From Austropuccinia psidii (taxonomy: Eukaryota; Basidiomycota; Pucciniomycetes; Pucciniales; Sphaerophragmiaceae), in the NCBI GenBank assembly GCA_023105745.1, contig JALGQZ010000015.1:5665499-5729498 (forward strand): a DNA stretch of 64,000 bases, in the 5' to 3' direction. Each line of letters opens with the position of its first letter. Positions within the stretch are counted from its first letter, which is position 1. This document shows positions 55,398 to 64,000 of this stretch, piece by piece. Below the pieces are notes generated by a model. The model was not told where the DNA came from. It was given only the letters and a program-made list of their open reading frames with translations, and did no database searches. A program made the translations under genes and the position numbers.

Positions 55398-55695
55398 TGG
55401 AAGAAAATTTCATACCACTTGAGACCCAGTCACAGGCCAACACACCAGTGACACCCTCAGAGCCAGAGGGCAGAAAGGGCAAAGGAAAAAGACTTAGTGA
55501 AGGCCTCATTACAGCCAAAACGTGGACTAATAGCCACTCAGAGGAGTGAAAAACCACGAAACTCTGCTTCAATACAAGGTAAACCAACCTTAACCACTTG
55601 TACAGGGAAGATTACAATTATTAACCCAGTTGTAACTTCCAAAGGCAAACTGCCCAAGTCAGCAGACAATAAATTTGTACAAGGCACAGTCAAAG
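55398..55695 (+). pseudogene. X exon 1 (ORF1)
   Basis: From the split ATG: MEENFIPLETQSQANTPVTP, SEGLITAKTW, then a 2-nt deletion near 55528 (exon 298 nt against 300 in F and Y). In the shifted frame it continues RNSASIQGKPTLTTCTGKIT and ADNKFVQGTVKG to the donor at 55696. No known domain. Confidence 0.6.
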
Positions 55696-55763
55696 GTAAA
55701 TAACCTAAGAACATAAAGTTTTTGACTGCTTGCAAACACTGATATGTCCCCTGTATACCTCAG
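55696..55763 (+). other. 68-nt intron holding the X Gag start codon
   Basis: Donor G/GTAAAT (55696), branch-like CACTGATA, acceptor TACCTCAG (55763). The Gag ATG is at 55744. Confidence 0.65.
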
Positions 55764-56413
55764 AGACCTTGGCTTCCAAAGGAACCAACCAGAAGACAGA
55801 GAAGGTTTGTCCAGAAACAGAAGGCCTGGAAGAAGACACCTTGGACACAGTGGTGGGTTGCAAAACAATGAGGAAGATAATATCAACCTTGCCTTTCACA
55901 CTCCAATTCAACAGGAATCTCAAACCAGAGTACTGGAAGGATATGGATCAAGTTCTTCAGCTCCACCAACTCCTTAAAGACTTATTTCAATGGAGCATGG
56001 AAAACAAGAGGTTCAACCTGGAAAGTCACTGGGCAGAACTTGGAGCAAGTTGCCAGAAGATCTGTTTCAAAGAGATAGACTTCAAAGACCTGATGGTAAT
56101 CAGCAAAGGTTGGAATACTCCCAGGCAGTTCAGACTCCTGGAGGCAAGGGCGCGGAGGATAAGGGAGAACCAAGCCACTATCCAAGCTATAGAAGAACAT
56201 TTAACTCAGACAGGGCCTACTCAGATTCCTTCAGGCTCACAAGGAGAAGGCCAAATCAGCTCTCCAGTCACTTCACACCATTCAGAAACCAGCAGATCAG
56301 TGGCCAAGAGTCCCCATTCTTCACAATTCCAGGAAGTTTCCAGGAGAAGACAAGGGAACAAGGGCAAGAACAAAGCCTCCTTCAACCAGAGGAGGAAAGA
56401 GTCAGACCCATGA
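55764..56413 (+). CDS. X overlapping ORF (frame a), 216 open codons
   Basis: Joined to exon 1 by removal of the 68-nt intron: KETLASKGTNQKTEKVCPE, LEEDTLDTVVGCKTMRKI, ISTLPFTLQFNRNLKPEYWK, DMDQVLQLHQLLKDLFQWSM, RFNLESHWAELGASCQKICF, GWNTPRQFRLLEARARRIRE, AIQAIEEHLTQTGPTQI, then a basic tail NKGKNKASFNQRRKESD. TGA at 56411 truncates the last 11 or so residues kept in Y. Composition (Trp, Leu, amphipathic helices) is that of a folded protein. It overlaps Gag for its whole length in another frame. No known family recognised. Confidence 0.6.
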
Positions 56414-56420
56414 TCCAGAA

Positions 56421-57456
56421 GCTGTGAGATTTGGTAAAAGAAGTACACAAGAAGCAGAAGTAATTGTAAACCACTCTAGAATCAGTAGTCCTAGTAATAG
56501 AAACATTACCCCCACTCAGACTCAAAATAACATTGTCACCTCTGAGAGTAACATCAACAGTGATACACTGTGGTTACAAATGTCACAATATGCTAAACAA
56601 TCTGCAAAGCAGTTTTCAGAAATTAAAGCTGGCCAACAGAGGATGAGACAAACTCAAGCCTCCTTGGAACAGATAGTTAAAAATTTTCAAGAAGGATATG
56701 CTCAACTGAGAAAAGCCTCTGAAGAAACCAACAAAAGACTGAATATAGTCTTTGAAGAACAACACCACAGCACAAGGGACAGGGAGTGTCTGGATCAAGA
56801 CATTAACAAGTTGTTTAATGCCTACCATAGCTTGGAGCCCCAACGAAAAGGCCAAGTTATGGATATTCCATATCAACCAGATGACATCAAACCAGATGCC
56901 ATGTTAATGAATAAGGCAAGATCCCCATCATAATACCAGGATGGAGATGGCATGTCTTATTCAGAGAAGGAAGCCTTGAAACAGCTTCCTGAGGCCTCAA
57001 GTTGGCCCAAATTCTCTTGATCACGAGAATATGATCATATGTAAGCTGTTGGATTTGGTAAAAAAAGTGCATAAGCACCAGAAGTAGTTGTAAACCACTC
57101 TAGAATAAGTAGTCCTAGTAATAGAAACATTACCCTTACTCATACTGAACATAACATTGTCACATCTGAGAGTAATATAAACAGTGATACACTGTGGTTA
57201 CAAATGTCCTAATTTGCTGAGAAATCTGCAAAGAAGTTTGCAGAACTTGAAGCCCCAACCACAAGGCCAAGTTATGGAGAATCCACATCAACCAGATGAC
57301 ATCAAACCAGATGCCATGTTGATTAATAAGGCAAGATCTCCATCACAATACCAGGATGAAGATAAACTGTCTTATTCAGAGAAGGACGCCTTGAAAAATC
57401 TTCCTGAGGACTCAAGCTGGCCTAAACTCTCTGGATCAGGAGAATATAATCATATG
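56421..57456 (+). repeat. Tandem duplication inside X gag
   Basis: Unit 1 (56421-57042) and unit 2 (57043-57456) align from GATTTGGTAAAA to GATCATATG. Unit 2 lacks about 200 bp after TGCAAAGAAGTTTGCAGAA (57225-57243). Unit 1 ends at the EYDHM codons and unit 2 runs on into the rest of the capsid. Confidence 0.85.
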
Positions 57457-58094
57457 ATACTCATAGATTATATTGATGGCCTCTTCATTGATGTACAAAG
57501 CATACCACACTACTGGATCACTGCTAGATTGAATACTGCATTTAAAGGTCATGCTAGTATATGGTACACAGAAATGAAAGAAATACATGGCAGGAGAAAC
57601 TGGCCATCGTGGAAGAGTCAAATCATCCAAAAGTACAGTAATGGAACTTTAATATGGCAAAAGACCGTGTCATTTGAAAATGACAAATACTCTGTGGACA
57701 AAGATCCATATGAGTGGTGTCTTAGACAGTCTAAAAGACTTAAAGCCATTTATCCTCAGATGAACATCCAAATGAGGAATCACAAACTTCTGACACAACT
57801 GCCAGGAGAGCTAGAGCATGCAGTAAAATGCAGATGCAACCAAAATTGCACTCTAGATGTCAGTGCCAACAACTTGTAAGACATAAGGAAAAGGACTAAT
57901 ATAGGGAAATTAACCCCATATAAGAGCAGTAGTTTCAAAGAGAAACAACCTTTCAGGGTAGAGTTTAAAGACAAACCCAAAGAAAGGGTGGAAGAAGTGG
58001 CAAAGAAGAGGAATCCTTGTCACAATTGTGGTTCAACAGACCACTATGCCAACAACTGTCCAAAGGCAAAGAAAAAAGTCTATGCCATAGGGAT

Positions 58095-58529
58095 TCTGAA
58101 TCAGACTCAATGGGTGTTGCCATCAGAGAACTATCTGATGATGATCAAGATGCAAGAGAGGAATTTCTAGTGGAATACCGAGAGGAAACCCCACTAGAAA
58201 TCCAGGACATACAGTTGGAAGCAGGCATGCCACAGGACACTGCTGACAAGAACTTGTGCAAACACACACAAAATGCACAAACATTCCTGGTTACACAAGG
58301 CAAAGGAATGGCATATATACATGGGACAGCCACAAAAATGACTTTTTGTATTGACAATGCTCAGCACCCACTGATCATTGATAGTGGAGCACACTGCTCC
58401 ATAGTGGCCAGAAACTATCTGGATACCCACTTCCCAAACTGGGAAAAGCAGCTCTTGCCCACTAAGGCAAAGAACTGTAAAAGTGCATCAGGGAAGATGA
58501 CTTCATTGGAACAATCATCAAAGAGATAA
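58095..58529 (+). pseudogene. X protease
   Basis: Acidic linker (DSESDSMGVAIRELSDDDQD, EETPLEIQDIQLEAGMPQDT), then GMAYIHGTATKMTFCID and the active site LIIDSGAHCSIVARNYLD (DSG intact), FPNWEKQLLPTKAKNCK. A one-base deletion near 58503 shifts the frame before the second half (FLLGTDYQRMYG, which is read in the next ORF). The enzyme would mature Gag-Pol in an intact element. Confidence 0.87.
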
Positions 58530-58576
58530 TTATACCCCACAGCAAGGGTAATATCAGACTCAACCCAGAGTTTTTA

Positions 58577-60561
58577 GTGCTTTATGATGCGGAAATCCAA
58601 GGTTTTTTACTCGGAACAGATTACCAGAGGATGTATGGCATAGACATTTACAACAGCAAAAATAGGGACATCACCATTGGTACTAAAAAGGAAAAGAAAT
58701 TTTCACTTGATATATACCAGATATCTTCTCAAGACCCACTAGAAGAACTTCTGAAGGAATTAAGAGAGGGACAGTTTAGCACTACCCTCACCAACAAACA
58801 AAAACTAACTTTACTGAAGATGCTGAGAAAGAACAGACCAGCATTTGCCATTGTTGAAGAACCATTAGGCAAGATCAAAGGCCATGATATAGAGCTATAT
58901 CTGGATGTGGAAAGACCTTATCCACCCATACTCAGGAGACCTCCTTATTCAGCAAGGCTGGAAACCAGGAAAGAAATTGAGAAACATATGAATGAACTCC
59001 TGGATATGGATGTCATCAGGAAGATTGGACATAATGAAATAGTGGAAATCACCACCCCTGTCCTAATCACCTGGCATGATGGCAAGTCTAGACTGTGTGG
59101 AGATTTCAGAGCTCTGAATAACTACACAAAAGCAGACAGGTACCCTATACACAGGATACCTCATGCCTTGGATAAACTGGCTAAAGCCAAATACATAACC
59201 AAAATGGATTGTATGAAAGGTTTCCACCAGAACGGAGTTAAACCAAACTCCACGAAATTACTGAGAATAATATGCCATATGGGCATATATGAGTATGCCA
59301 GAATGCCATTTGGCATCAAGAATGCACCAGCCCACTTCCAAAGGATGATGCACACAATATTTGAAGATGAAATATTGGAAGGCTGGATGGTAGTATATGT
59401 TGATGATATCATTATATAATCAGAGACATGGGAGGACCATGTGCAATAGATAGACAGAGTCCTAAGTAAATGCACACCCATAAACCTCAAAATTTCACTT
59501 AAAAAATGCAATTTTGGCCAACAAGAGTTACTGGCTCTAGGACATAAAGTCTCAGGTCTCAGTATGGCAATTGACCAGAATAAAGTAGAAGCAGTACTGC
59601 AAAGGCCAGTACCAAAGAGCATCAAATAGATGCAATCTTTCCTTGGGTTTGCTAGCTACTATAGAAACCACATTAAAAGCTTTGCACACATAACTAGTAG
59701 TTTATACAAGTTATGTTCAAAAGATGTAGTTTTTGAAATAACTAAGGAAAGGAGGGATGCATATGAGAGGATCAAATATGAACTCACTAATGCACCTGTG
59801 CTCATCGTACCTGACTTTGAACTACCATTCAAGTTATATATAGATGCAGCATGCAGTCAAGGCATAGGAGCAGCCCTTCACCAAAGACAGATTGTGGATA
59901 GTGAACCAAGAGAAGGAGTGATTTGCTATATCTCAAGGAAGCTGAAAGATTCAGAAGCCAGGTATGGGGCCACCCAGACTGAATGTCTATGTCTGGTCTG
60001 GGCTCTAGAAAAACTCCATTATTATTCGGAGGGTGCAGTCTTTGAAGTCTACATAGACTGCACAGCCTTGAAGTCTTTACTGAGCATGAAGACTACAAAT
60101 AGACACATGCTGAGATGGCAAATAGCCATTCAGGAGTATAGAGGGAACATGACCATCATATACAAAGAAGGTAAAAGCCATACCAATGCAGATGGCCTTA
60201 GCAGATGGCCACTGGGCAATGTCAAAGGCAATCCATTTTATGACCCTGAAGCTGCAGCCAAGTTTCCTATCCATCTCATGGAAGTAGATAGGAAGAAGAC
60301 CTTCAGAATTTCTGAATGGGCACCAGAAAGTGGCACCCTTGACAGTGGGAACACTGATTCAGAAGGAACAGAATCTCCCATACTGGGAATAAGTTCCTCA
60401 GAACTACACAATGAATTTTTCAGTGCAGTACTGAAGTCTTATGCCAAGCACAAACAGTTTGGCATATTACTACAACTCCTTCAACAAAAGTACAGGAGTC
60501 CAGAACTGGAATCCCATCTGGAAGAACCATGGTTGAGGGCCTATAAGGAAAACAAGTTTTT
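58577..60561 (+). pseudogene. X reverse transcriptase, RNase H and tether, cut by Y
   Basis: Single frame with three nonsense codons (59417, about 59447 and 59627). Motifs: RPYPPILRRPPYSARLETRK, ITWHDGKSRLCGDFRALN, DCMKGFHQNGV, RMPFGIKNAPAHFQRMM, VVYVDDII (catalytic Asp pair intact), LALGHKVSGLSMAI; RNase H with [45 protein letters not shown] and [11 protein letters not shown] (all four acidic positions kept). After the RNase H a Ser/Glu-rich tether follows to KENKFF, where Y is inserted. Integrase should follow to the right of the window. Confidence 0.9.
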
Positions 60562-61978
60562 TGTCAGCCTGTGACTCAAAACCAGAGCACAAGTATGACA
60601 GCCAAGATACCATAAACCAATGGTATAGCCAAGATACCACCAAAACATGGACCTGAGCCAAATTAGCTCAAAAGGTATCAAACGATAGAGGAAACTCACC
60701 TCTTTCTGTAAATATAAGCCCCATCACCATAGGACAAGAAATAACAAAGTTATTCCTGCTCAAAGTTATTGCTGAGCATAAACCTTAATTTTCACCTCTC
60801 ATCTAAAATCTAGAAGGAGAGGCTTAACCCCATTAAATGGGTATCCAAAATGAAGCTCTAAGCCAGGGCTATCCAATGGTACCAGCCAAACTGAGCTAGC
60901 ACCAATATCACTGGAGTTATGGTCAATTTCAGACCAAATAAGGGTGAACAAAACATTCACCTCTCATCTAACTTCTACAGTTTTAGTGTGGGATACCTGA
61001 AGTGGGGTATCTTTGGAAAGAGAACAATCAGGGCTATCTGATGGTGCCATCTACTTGTTCATATCTCAACTATAACAGAAGTGATGAGGCAAACAAGCTC
61101 AATATAGATTTTTGCCCAAACCACGCCTATGTACAAAAAACCTTGTACATGGAATAACTTTGCCATATTTAATGATAACCATACCAAATTGGGTACCAGT
61201 GTGTAGAGCGCATACAGGGCTATCCAATGAACCAATTTTGAGGTTGATATCTCAGAAACTGACAGAGTTATGGCTGGTTTAAGGTCAAAATCCCACCTGC
61301 TGTCATATACAGCCTTACCATGGAATAATATCCCATAATCATGAATATGAGGTGTCAAATAGACAAAGAAGCATGTTTTTACTTCAATACCTCATATGTC
61401 AGCCAATACTGGGGTACCATACAGTTTCTGTACAGCATTCTACGCGTCATACACGTCAGAATCAGGCTGTGAGGTCCCCAGATGAAAACCGCCCAGATGT
61501 GGTTTCAAAACCACATCTGAGCCCAATACAGGGTATACAGGCTGTTTGCAAGCCACAAGCCTGTCCTGGAGAGTGAAAAATCTTCACTTCCTCTACGTAG
61601 AAAGGTCTAGCAGCCTTTCCACCCCAATTTCAGGATAAAAGGAGGGCTTTTCACAGCCAAAATCATCTCCTCATCCTTCTCTTGAATAACATACGTAGTA
61701 AAATGTCAAAAACAGTTTCACTCTTGGTTAATAATCAGGTATAATTATAAATTTAATTATTGTAGTCTTTTATTATTGTAACCCAACAGATAAAGCTGCA
61801 CCCAGGGCTTTCAGCAGCGCTCACCACCACTATAACTCTATAGTAAAGCCCTTAAAATCTTAATTTAATCATCTATTATCAACTTTATTATCTTTTAAAA
61901 CCATTTTTTACCGTGTCACAGTCATAGTTTTAGTTTTAAATAGCCTTATTACTTCTTCAACATAGATTCATCCTGACA
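60562..61978 (+). repeat. LTR-5, 5' LTR of Y
   Basis: 1417 bp, TGTCAGCCTG to CATCCTGACA, both termini intact. Palindrome core at 61494-61519; the outer left arm is partly deleted here (the block before ACCGCCCAGATG is shorter than in other copies). TACACGTCA motif near 61450. Confidence 0.93.
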
Positions 61979-62573
61979 TTGTGGTTGGCCTGGCCGTGTT
62001 TTAAATCTTTTTTTGGACCTTATAAGTAAGTCTTTTCTCTTTTTATGACTTATTAACAAGTGTTTTATCTTTTTTTAGGCGTGATTTCTTCATCAAGATA
62101 TATATTTTATATATCTTTATCATTTTCTTTATATATACTCATATTATAAGAGTATCATTCACGTGGTTAATATCCACTGAAAATAACTATTTTTGGCGTG
62201 TTTTGTATATAAAAACACATAAGCCATCAATAAGTCCTGTATTCTTGACTGAATAAGGACACCTCTGACTGAAAAACCGTCAGTTGAGGCGTGGTTAAGT
62301 GTATTGTTAACTCAATAACACTTATACAAAACCACTTGTACAGAATACACTTGAAAACCACAAGTGTATCTGTGGGATACTGGCACACAAACAGTGTGAC
62401 AGGGTACCAAAAGCTGTAATCCTGACGTGGAATTGTTGATTCAATTACACTGTCATTATACAGGGCACATTGTAGTAACATAAAAGCCCAGAGGCCAATC
62501 TTAGACGTGCAAAACCAGCATCCTTGAGAAGTCTTAACTGAGATAAGCCCTCTTTTTTCCTGCCTTGATTCAG
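61979..62573 (+). other. Y leader with altered primer-binding site and 548-nt leader intron
   Basis: The PBS is changed (TTGTGGTTGGCCTGGCC). Donor GTAAGT at 62026, acceptor TTGATTCAG ending 62573. Exon ends ATAA, next exon starts TGGACAAA: splicing gives ATG GAC AAA AAT. Confidence 0.7.
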
Positions 62574-62873
62574 TGGACAAAAATTACATCCCACTTGAGA
62601 CCCAGTCACAGGCCAACACACCAGTGACACCCTCAGAACCAGAGGGCAGCAAGGGCAAAGGAAAGATGCACAGTGAAGGTCTCATTACAGCCAAAAAGTG
62701 GACACCCATAGCCACTCAGAGAAGTAGAAAACCATGAAACTCTGCATCCATACAAGGTAAACCAACCTTAACCACTTGTACAGGAAAGATTACAATTATT
62801 AACCCAGTTGTAACTTCCAAAGGCAAACTGCCCAAGTCAGCAGACAATAAATTTGTACAAGGCACAGTCAAAG
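62574..62873 (+). pseudogene. Y exon 1 (ORF1)
   Basis: 300 nt. MDKNYIPLETQSQANTPVTP, HSEGLITAKKWTPIATQRSR, then TGA where X has CGA (a CpG to TpG change near 62737), then SIQGKPTLTTCTGKITIINP and ADNKFVQGTVK to the donor. With the 701 nt of frame a and the split A it makes exactly 334 codons including the stop. No known domain. Confidence 0.6.
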
Positions 62874-62941
62874 GTAAATACCCTAAGAAAATAAAGTTTT
62901 TGACTGCTTGCAAACACTGATATGTCCCCTGTATACCTCAG
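62874..62941 (+). other. 68-nt intron holding the Y Gag start codon
   Basis: Donor G/GTAAAT, branch-like CACTGATA, acceptor TACCTCAG. Gag ATG at 62922. Same length and sites as in X. Confidence 0.7.
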
Positions 62942-64000
62942 AGATCTTGGCTTCCAAAGGAACCAGCCAGAGGAAAGAGAAGGATTGTCCAGAACCAGCA
63001 GACCTGGAAGAAGACACCTTGGACACAGTGGTGGATGGCAAAACAATGAGGGAGATAATATCAACCTTGCCATTCACACTCCAATTCAACAGAAACCTCA
63101 AACCAGAGGACTGGAAGGATATGGATCAAGTTCTTCAGATCCACCAACTCCTCAAAGATTTGTTTCAATGGAGCATGGACAACAAGAGGTTCAACCTAGC
63201 AACTCACTGGGCAGAACTTGGATCAAGTTGCCAGAAGATCTGTCTCAAAGAGATAGACTTCAAAGACCTTATGGAAATCACCAAAGGTTGGAATCCTACC
63301 AGGCAGCACAGACTCCTGGAGGCAAGGGCACAGAGGATAAGGGAGAATCAAGCCACTATCCAAGCAATAGAAGAACAATTAACCCAGACAGGGCCTACTC
63401 AGATTCCTTCAGGTTAACAAGGAGCAGGCCAAATCAGCTCTCCAGTGGCTTCACACCATTCAGAAACCAGCAGATCAGTGGCCAAGAGTCACCATTCTTC
63501 ACAGTTCCAGGAAGTTTCCCGGAGAAGACAAGGGAACAAGGGCAAGAACAAAACCTCCTTCAACCAGAGGAGGAAAGAGTCAGACCCCATGATCCAGAAG
63601 CTGTTAGATTTGGTAAAAGAAGTACACAAGAGCCATAAATAGTTGTAAACCACTCTAGAATCAGTAGTCCTAGTAATAGAAACATTACCCCCACTCAGAC
63701 TAAAAATAACATTGTCACATCTGAGAGTAACATCAACAGTGATACACTGTGGTTACAAATGTCCCAATATTCTGAACAATCTGCAAAGCAGTTTGCAGAA
63801 ATTAAAGCTAGCCAAGAGAGGATGAGACAAACTCAAGCCTCCTTGGAACAAATAGTTAAAAATCTTCAAGAAGGATATGCTCCACTGAGCAAAGCCTCTG
63901 AAGAAACCAACAAAAGACTGAATATAGTCTTTGAAGAACAACACCATAGCCCAAGGGACAGGGAGTGTCTGGATCAAGACATTAACAAATTGTTCAATGC
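62922..64000 (+). pseudogene. Y Gag (frame b), N-terminal and coiled-coil part, runs off the window
   Basis: MSPVYLRDLGFQRNQPEERE, then a hydrophilic region (GYGSSSSDPPTPQRFVSMEH, SYRRT-like repeats, FTPFRNQQISGQESPFF, EKTREQGQEQNLLQPEEE) to a single TAA at 63636, after which the same frame continues: RISSPSNRNITPTQTKNN, LWLQMSQYSEQSAKQFAEIK, ASLEQIVKNLQEGYAPLSK, CLDQDINKLFN. The capsid should follow outside. The N-terminal part is low in hydrophobic residues, unlike the overlapping frame a. Confidence 0.82.
62942..63642 (+). pseudogene. Y overlapping ORF (frame a) with one nonsense codon
   Basis: Spliced from exon 1: KEILASKGTSQRKEKDCPEP, LEEDTLDTVVDGKTMREI, ISTLPFTLQFNRNLKPEDWK, DMDQVLQIHQLLKDLFQWSM, FNLATHWAELGSSCQKICLK, GWNPTRQHRLLEARAQRIRE, QAIEEQLTQTGPTQIPSG, TAA at 63415 (TCA in X), then SRRRQGNKGKNKTSFNQRRK and PMIQKLLDLVKEVHKSHK with stop at 63640. 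A helical, Trp-containing domain followed by a basic tail, possibly nucleic-acid binding. No known family recognised. Confidence 0.58.

Larger units (their letters stand above)
55744..58170 (+). pseudogene. X Gag (frame b): N-terminal region, capsid and zinc knuckle
   Basis: MSPVYLRDLGFQRNQPED, one TAA (55975), MEHGKQEVQPGKSLGRTW to 56427, a 1-nt deletion near 56408, then 56424-56933 with a coiled coil (QASLEQIVKNFQEGYAQLRK; LDQDINKLFNAYHSLEP). The stretch 56421-57042 is repeated from 57043, so the frame resumes at 57184: SYSEKDALKNLPEDSSWPK, the capsid block NWPSWKSQIIQKYSNGTL and LLTQLPGELEHAVKCRC, a TAA at 57877, and the knuckle CHNCGSTDHYANNC (58017-58058). A frameshift near 58092 separates gag from protease. 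Confidence 0.85.
53430..60561 (+). mobile_element. X: degenerate Ty3/gypsy element, cut by Y in pol
   Basis: 5' LTR-5 (53430-54866), PBS, leader intron, exon 1, 68-nt intron, overlapping frames a and b, capsid (with an internal tandem duplication), zinc knuckle, protease, reverse transcriptase and RNase H, then Y at 60562. Integrase and 3' LTR should lie right of the window. Several indels and at least five nonsense codons. Confidence 0.9.
60562..64000 (+). mobile_element. Y: Ty3/gypsy element, 5' portion (youngest of the right stack)
   Basis: 5' LTR-5, leader intron, exon 1, 68-nt intron, overlapping frames a and b, running off the window in gag. Inserted in X pol after TTTTT (60557-60561). 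Few lesions so far: one nonsense codon each in exon 1, frame a and frame b. Confidence 0.9.

Noticed and set aside
58095..59640. Programmed frameshifting or stop-codon readthrough between the pol pieces of X
   Set aside because: The breaks are at different places in F and X and affect conserved motifs, as expected of decay.
1..64000. CRISPR arrays, tRNA or rRNA genes, bacterial operons, host genes
   Set aside because: No regularly spaced short repeats, no tRNA or rRNA signature and no non-transposon protein were seen; all long conserved frames are Gag, Pol or the overlapping ORFs.

Overview
The window looks like nuclear DNA of a rust fungus (Pucciniales). The Gag and Pol proteins closely resemble the abundant Ty3/gypsy chromovirus proteins I recall from the myrtle rust Austropuccinia psidii, so that species or a close relative is the best guess. 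The assignment rests on remembered protein similarity, since no search could be run. I found no host gene, tRNA, rRNA or CRISPR array. Essentially all 64 kb is LTR retrotransposon: eight internal element bodies plus solo LTRs, stacked inside one another. My labels: elements E1, E2, E3 and W1 on the minus strand, F, W2, X and Y on the plus strand. LTR families are LTR-1 (E1), LTR-2 (E2), LTR-3 (E3), LTR-4 (W1, W2), LTR-5 (F, X, Y) and LTR-6 (solo or fragment copies only).

Left stack (1-37638, minus strand). W1 is the oldest host. E3 is inserted in W1 gag at 31137/31138. E2 is inserted in the 3' LTR of E3 at 20174/20175. E1 is inserted in the 3' LTR of E2 at 6977/6978 and carries the only long undamaged ORF (1488 codons, Gag-protease). 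Solo LTRs with 5-bp target duplications are superimposed: LTR-5 at 7736-9171, LTR-6 at 11923-14101 (splitting reverse transcriptase just after its YIDD motif), LTR-1 at 22681-24782 (splitting RNase H), and LTR-5 at 31934-35514, itself split by LTR-6 at 33300-35445.

Middle (37639-49823). F (plus strand) sits in the LTR of W1. Its gag is split by a solo LTR-5 and its pol is cut off at about 44604, where it joins an LTR-3 fragment. A solo LTR-4, then an LTR-6 fragment split by a solo LTR-2, follow. Right stack (49824-64000, plus strand): W2 gag is interrupted by X, and X pol is interrupted by Y, which runs off the window.

The most interesting signal is in the gag leaders. In F, X and Y a leader intron of about 0.5 kb ends AG/TG, and the exon before it ends in A, so splicing itself would assemble the ATG of a first exon. 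A second intron of 68 nt joins that exon to a long ORF (frame a) overlapping the N-terminal half of Gag in another frame. The Gag ATG (frame b) lies inside this 68-nt intron, 1 nt after the stop codon of the unspliced exon-1 frame (TGATATG). E3 and W2 show the same layout, and a similar overlapping frame is seen in E2 and W1. This suggests that splicing decides whether an accessory protein or Gag-Pol is made from one region. The sequence facts are direct; the regulatory reading is inference.
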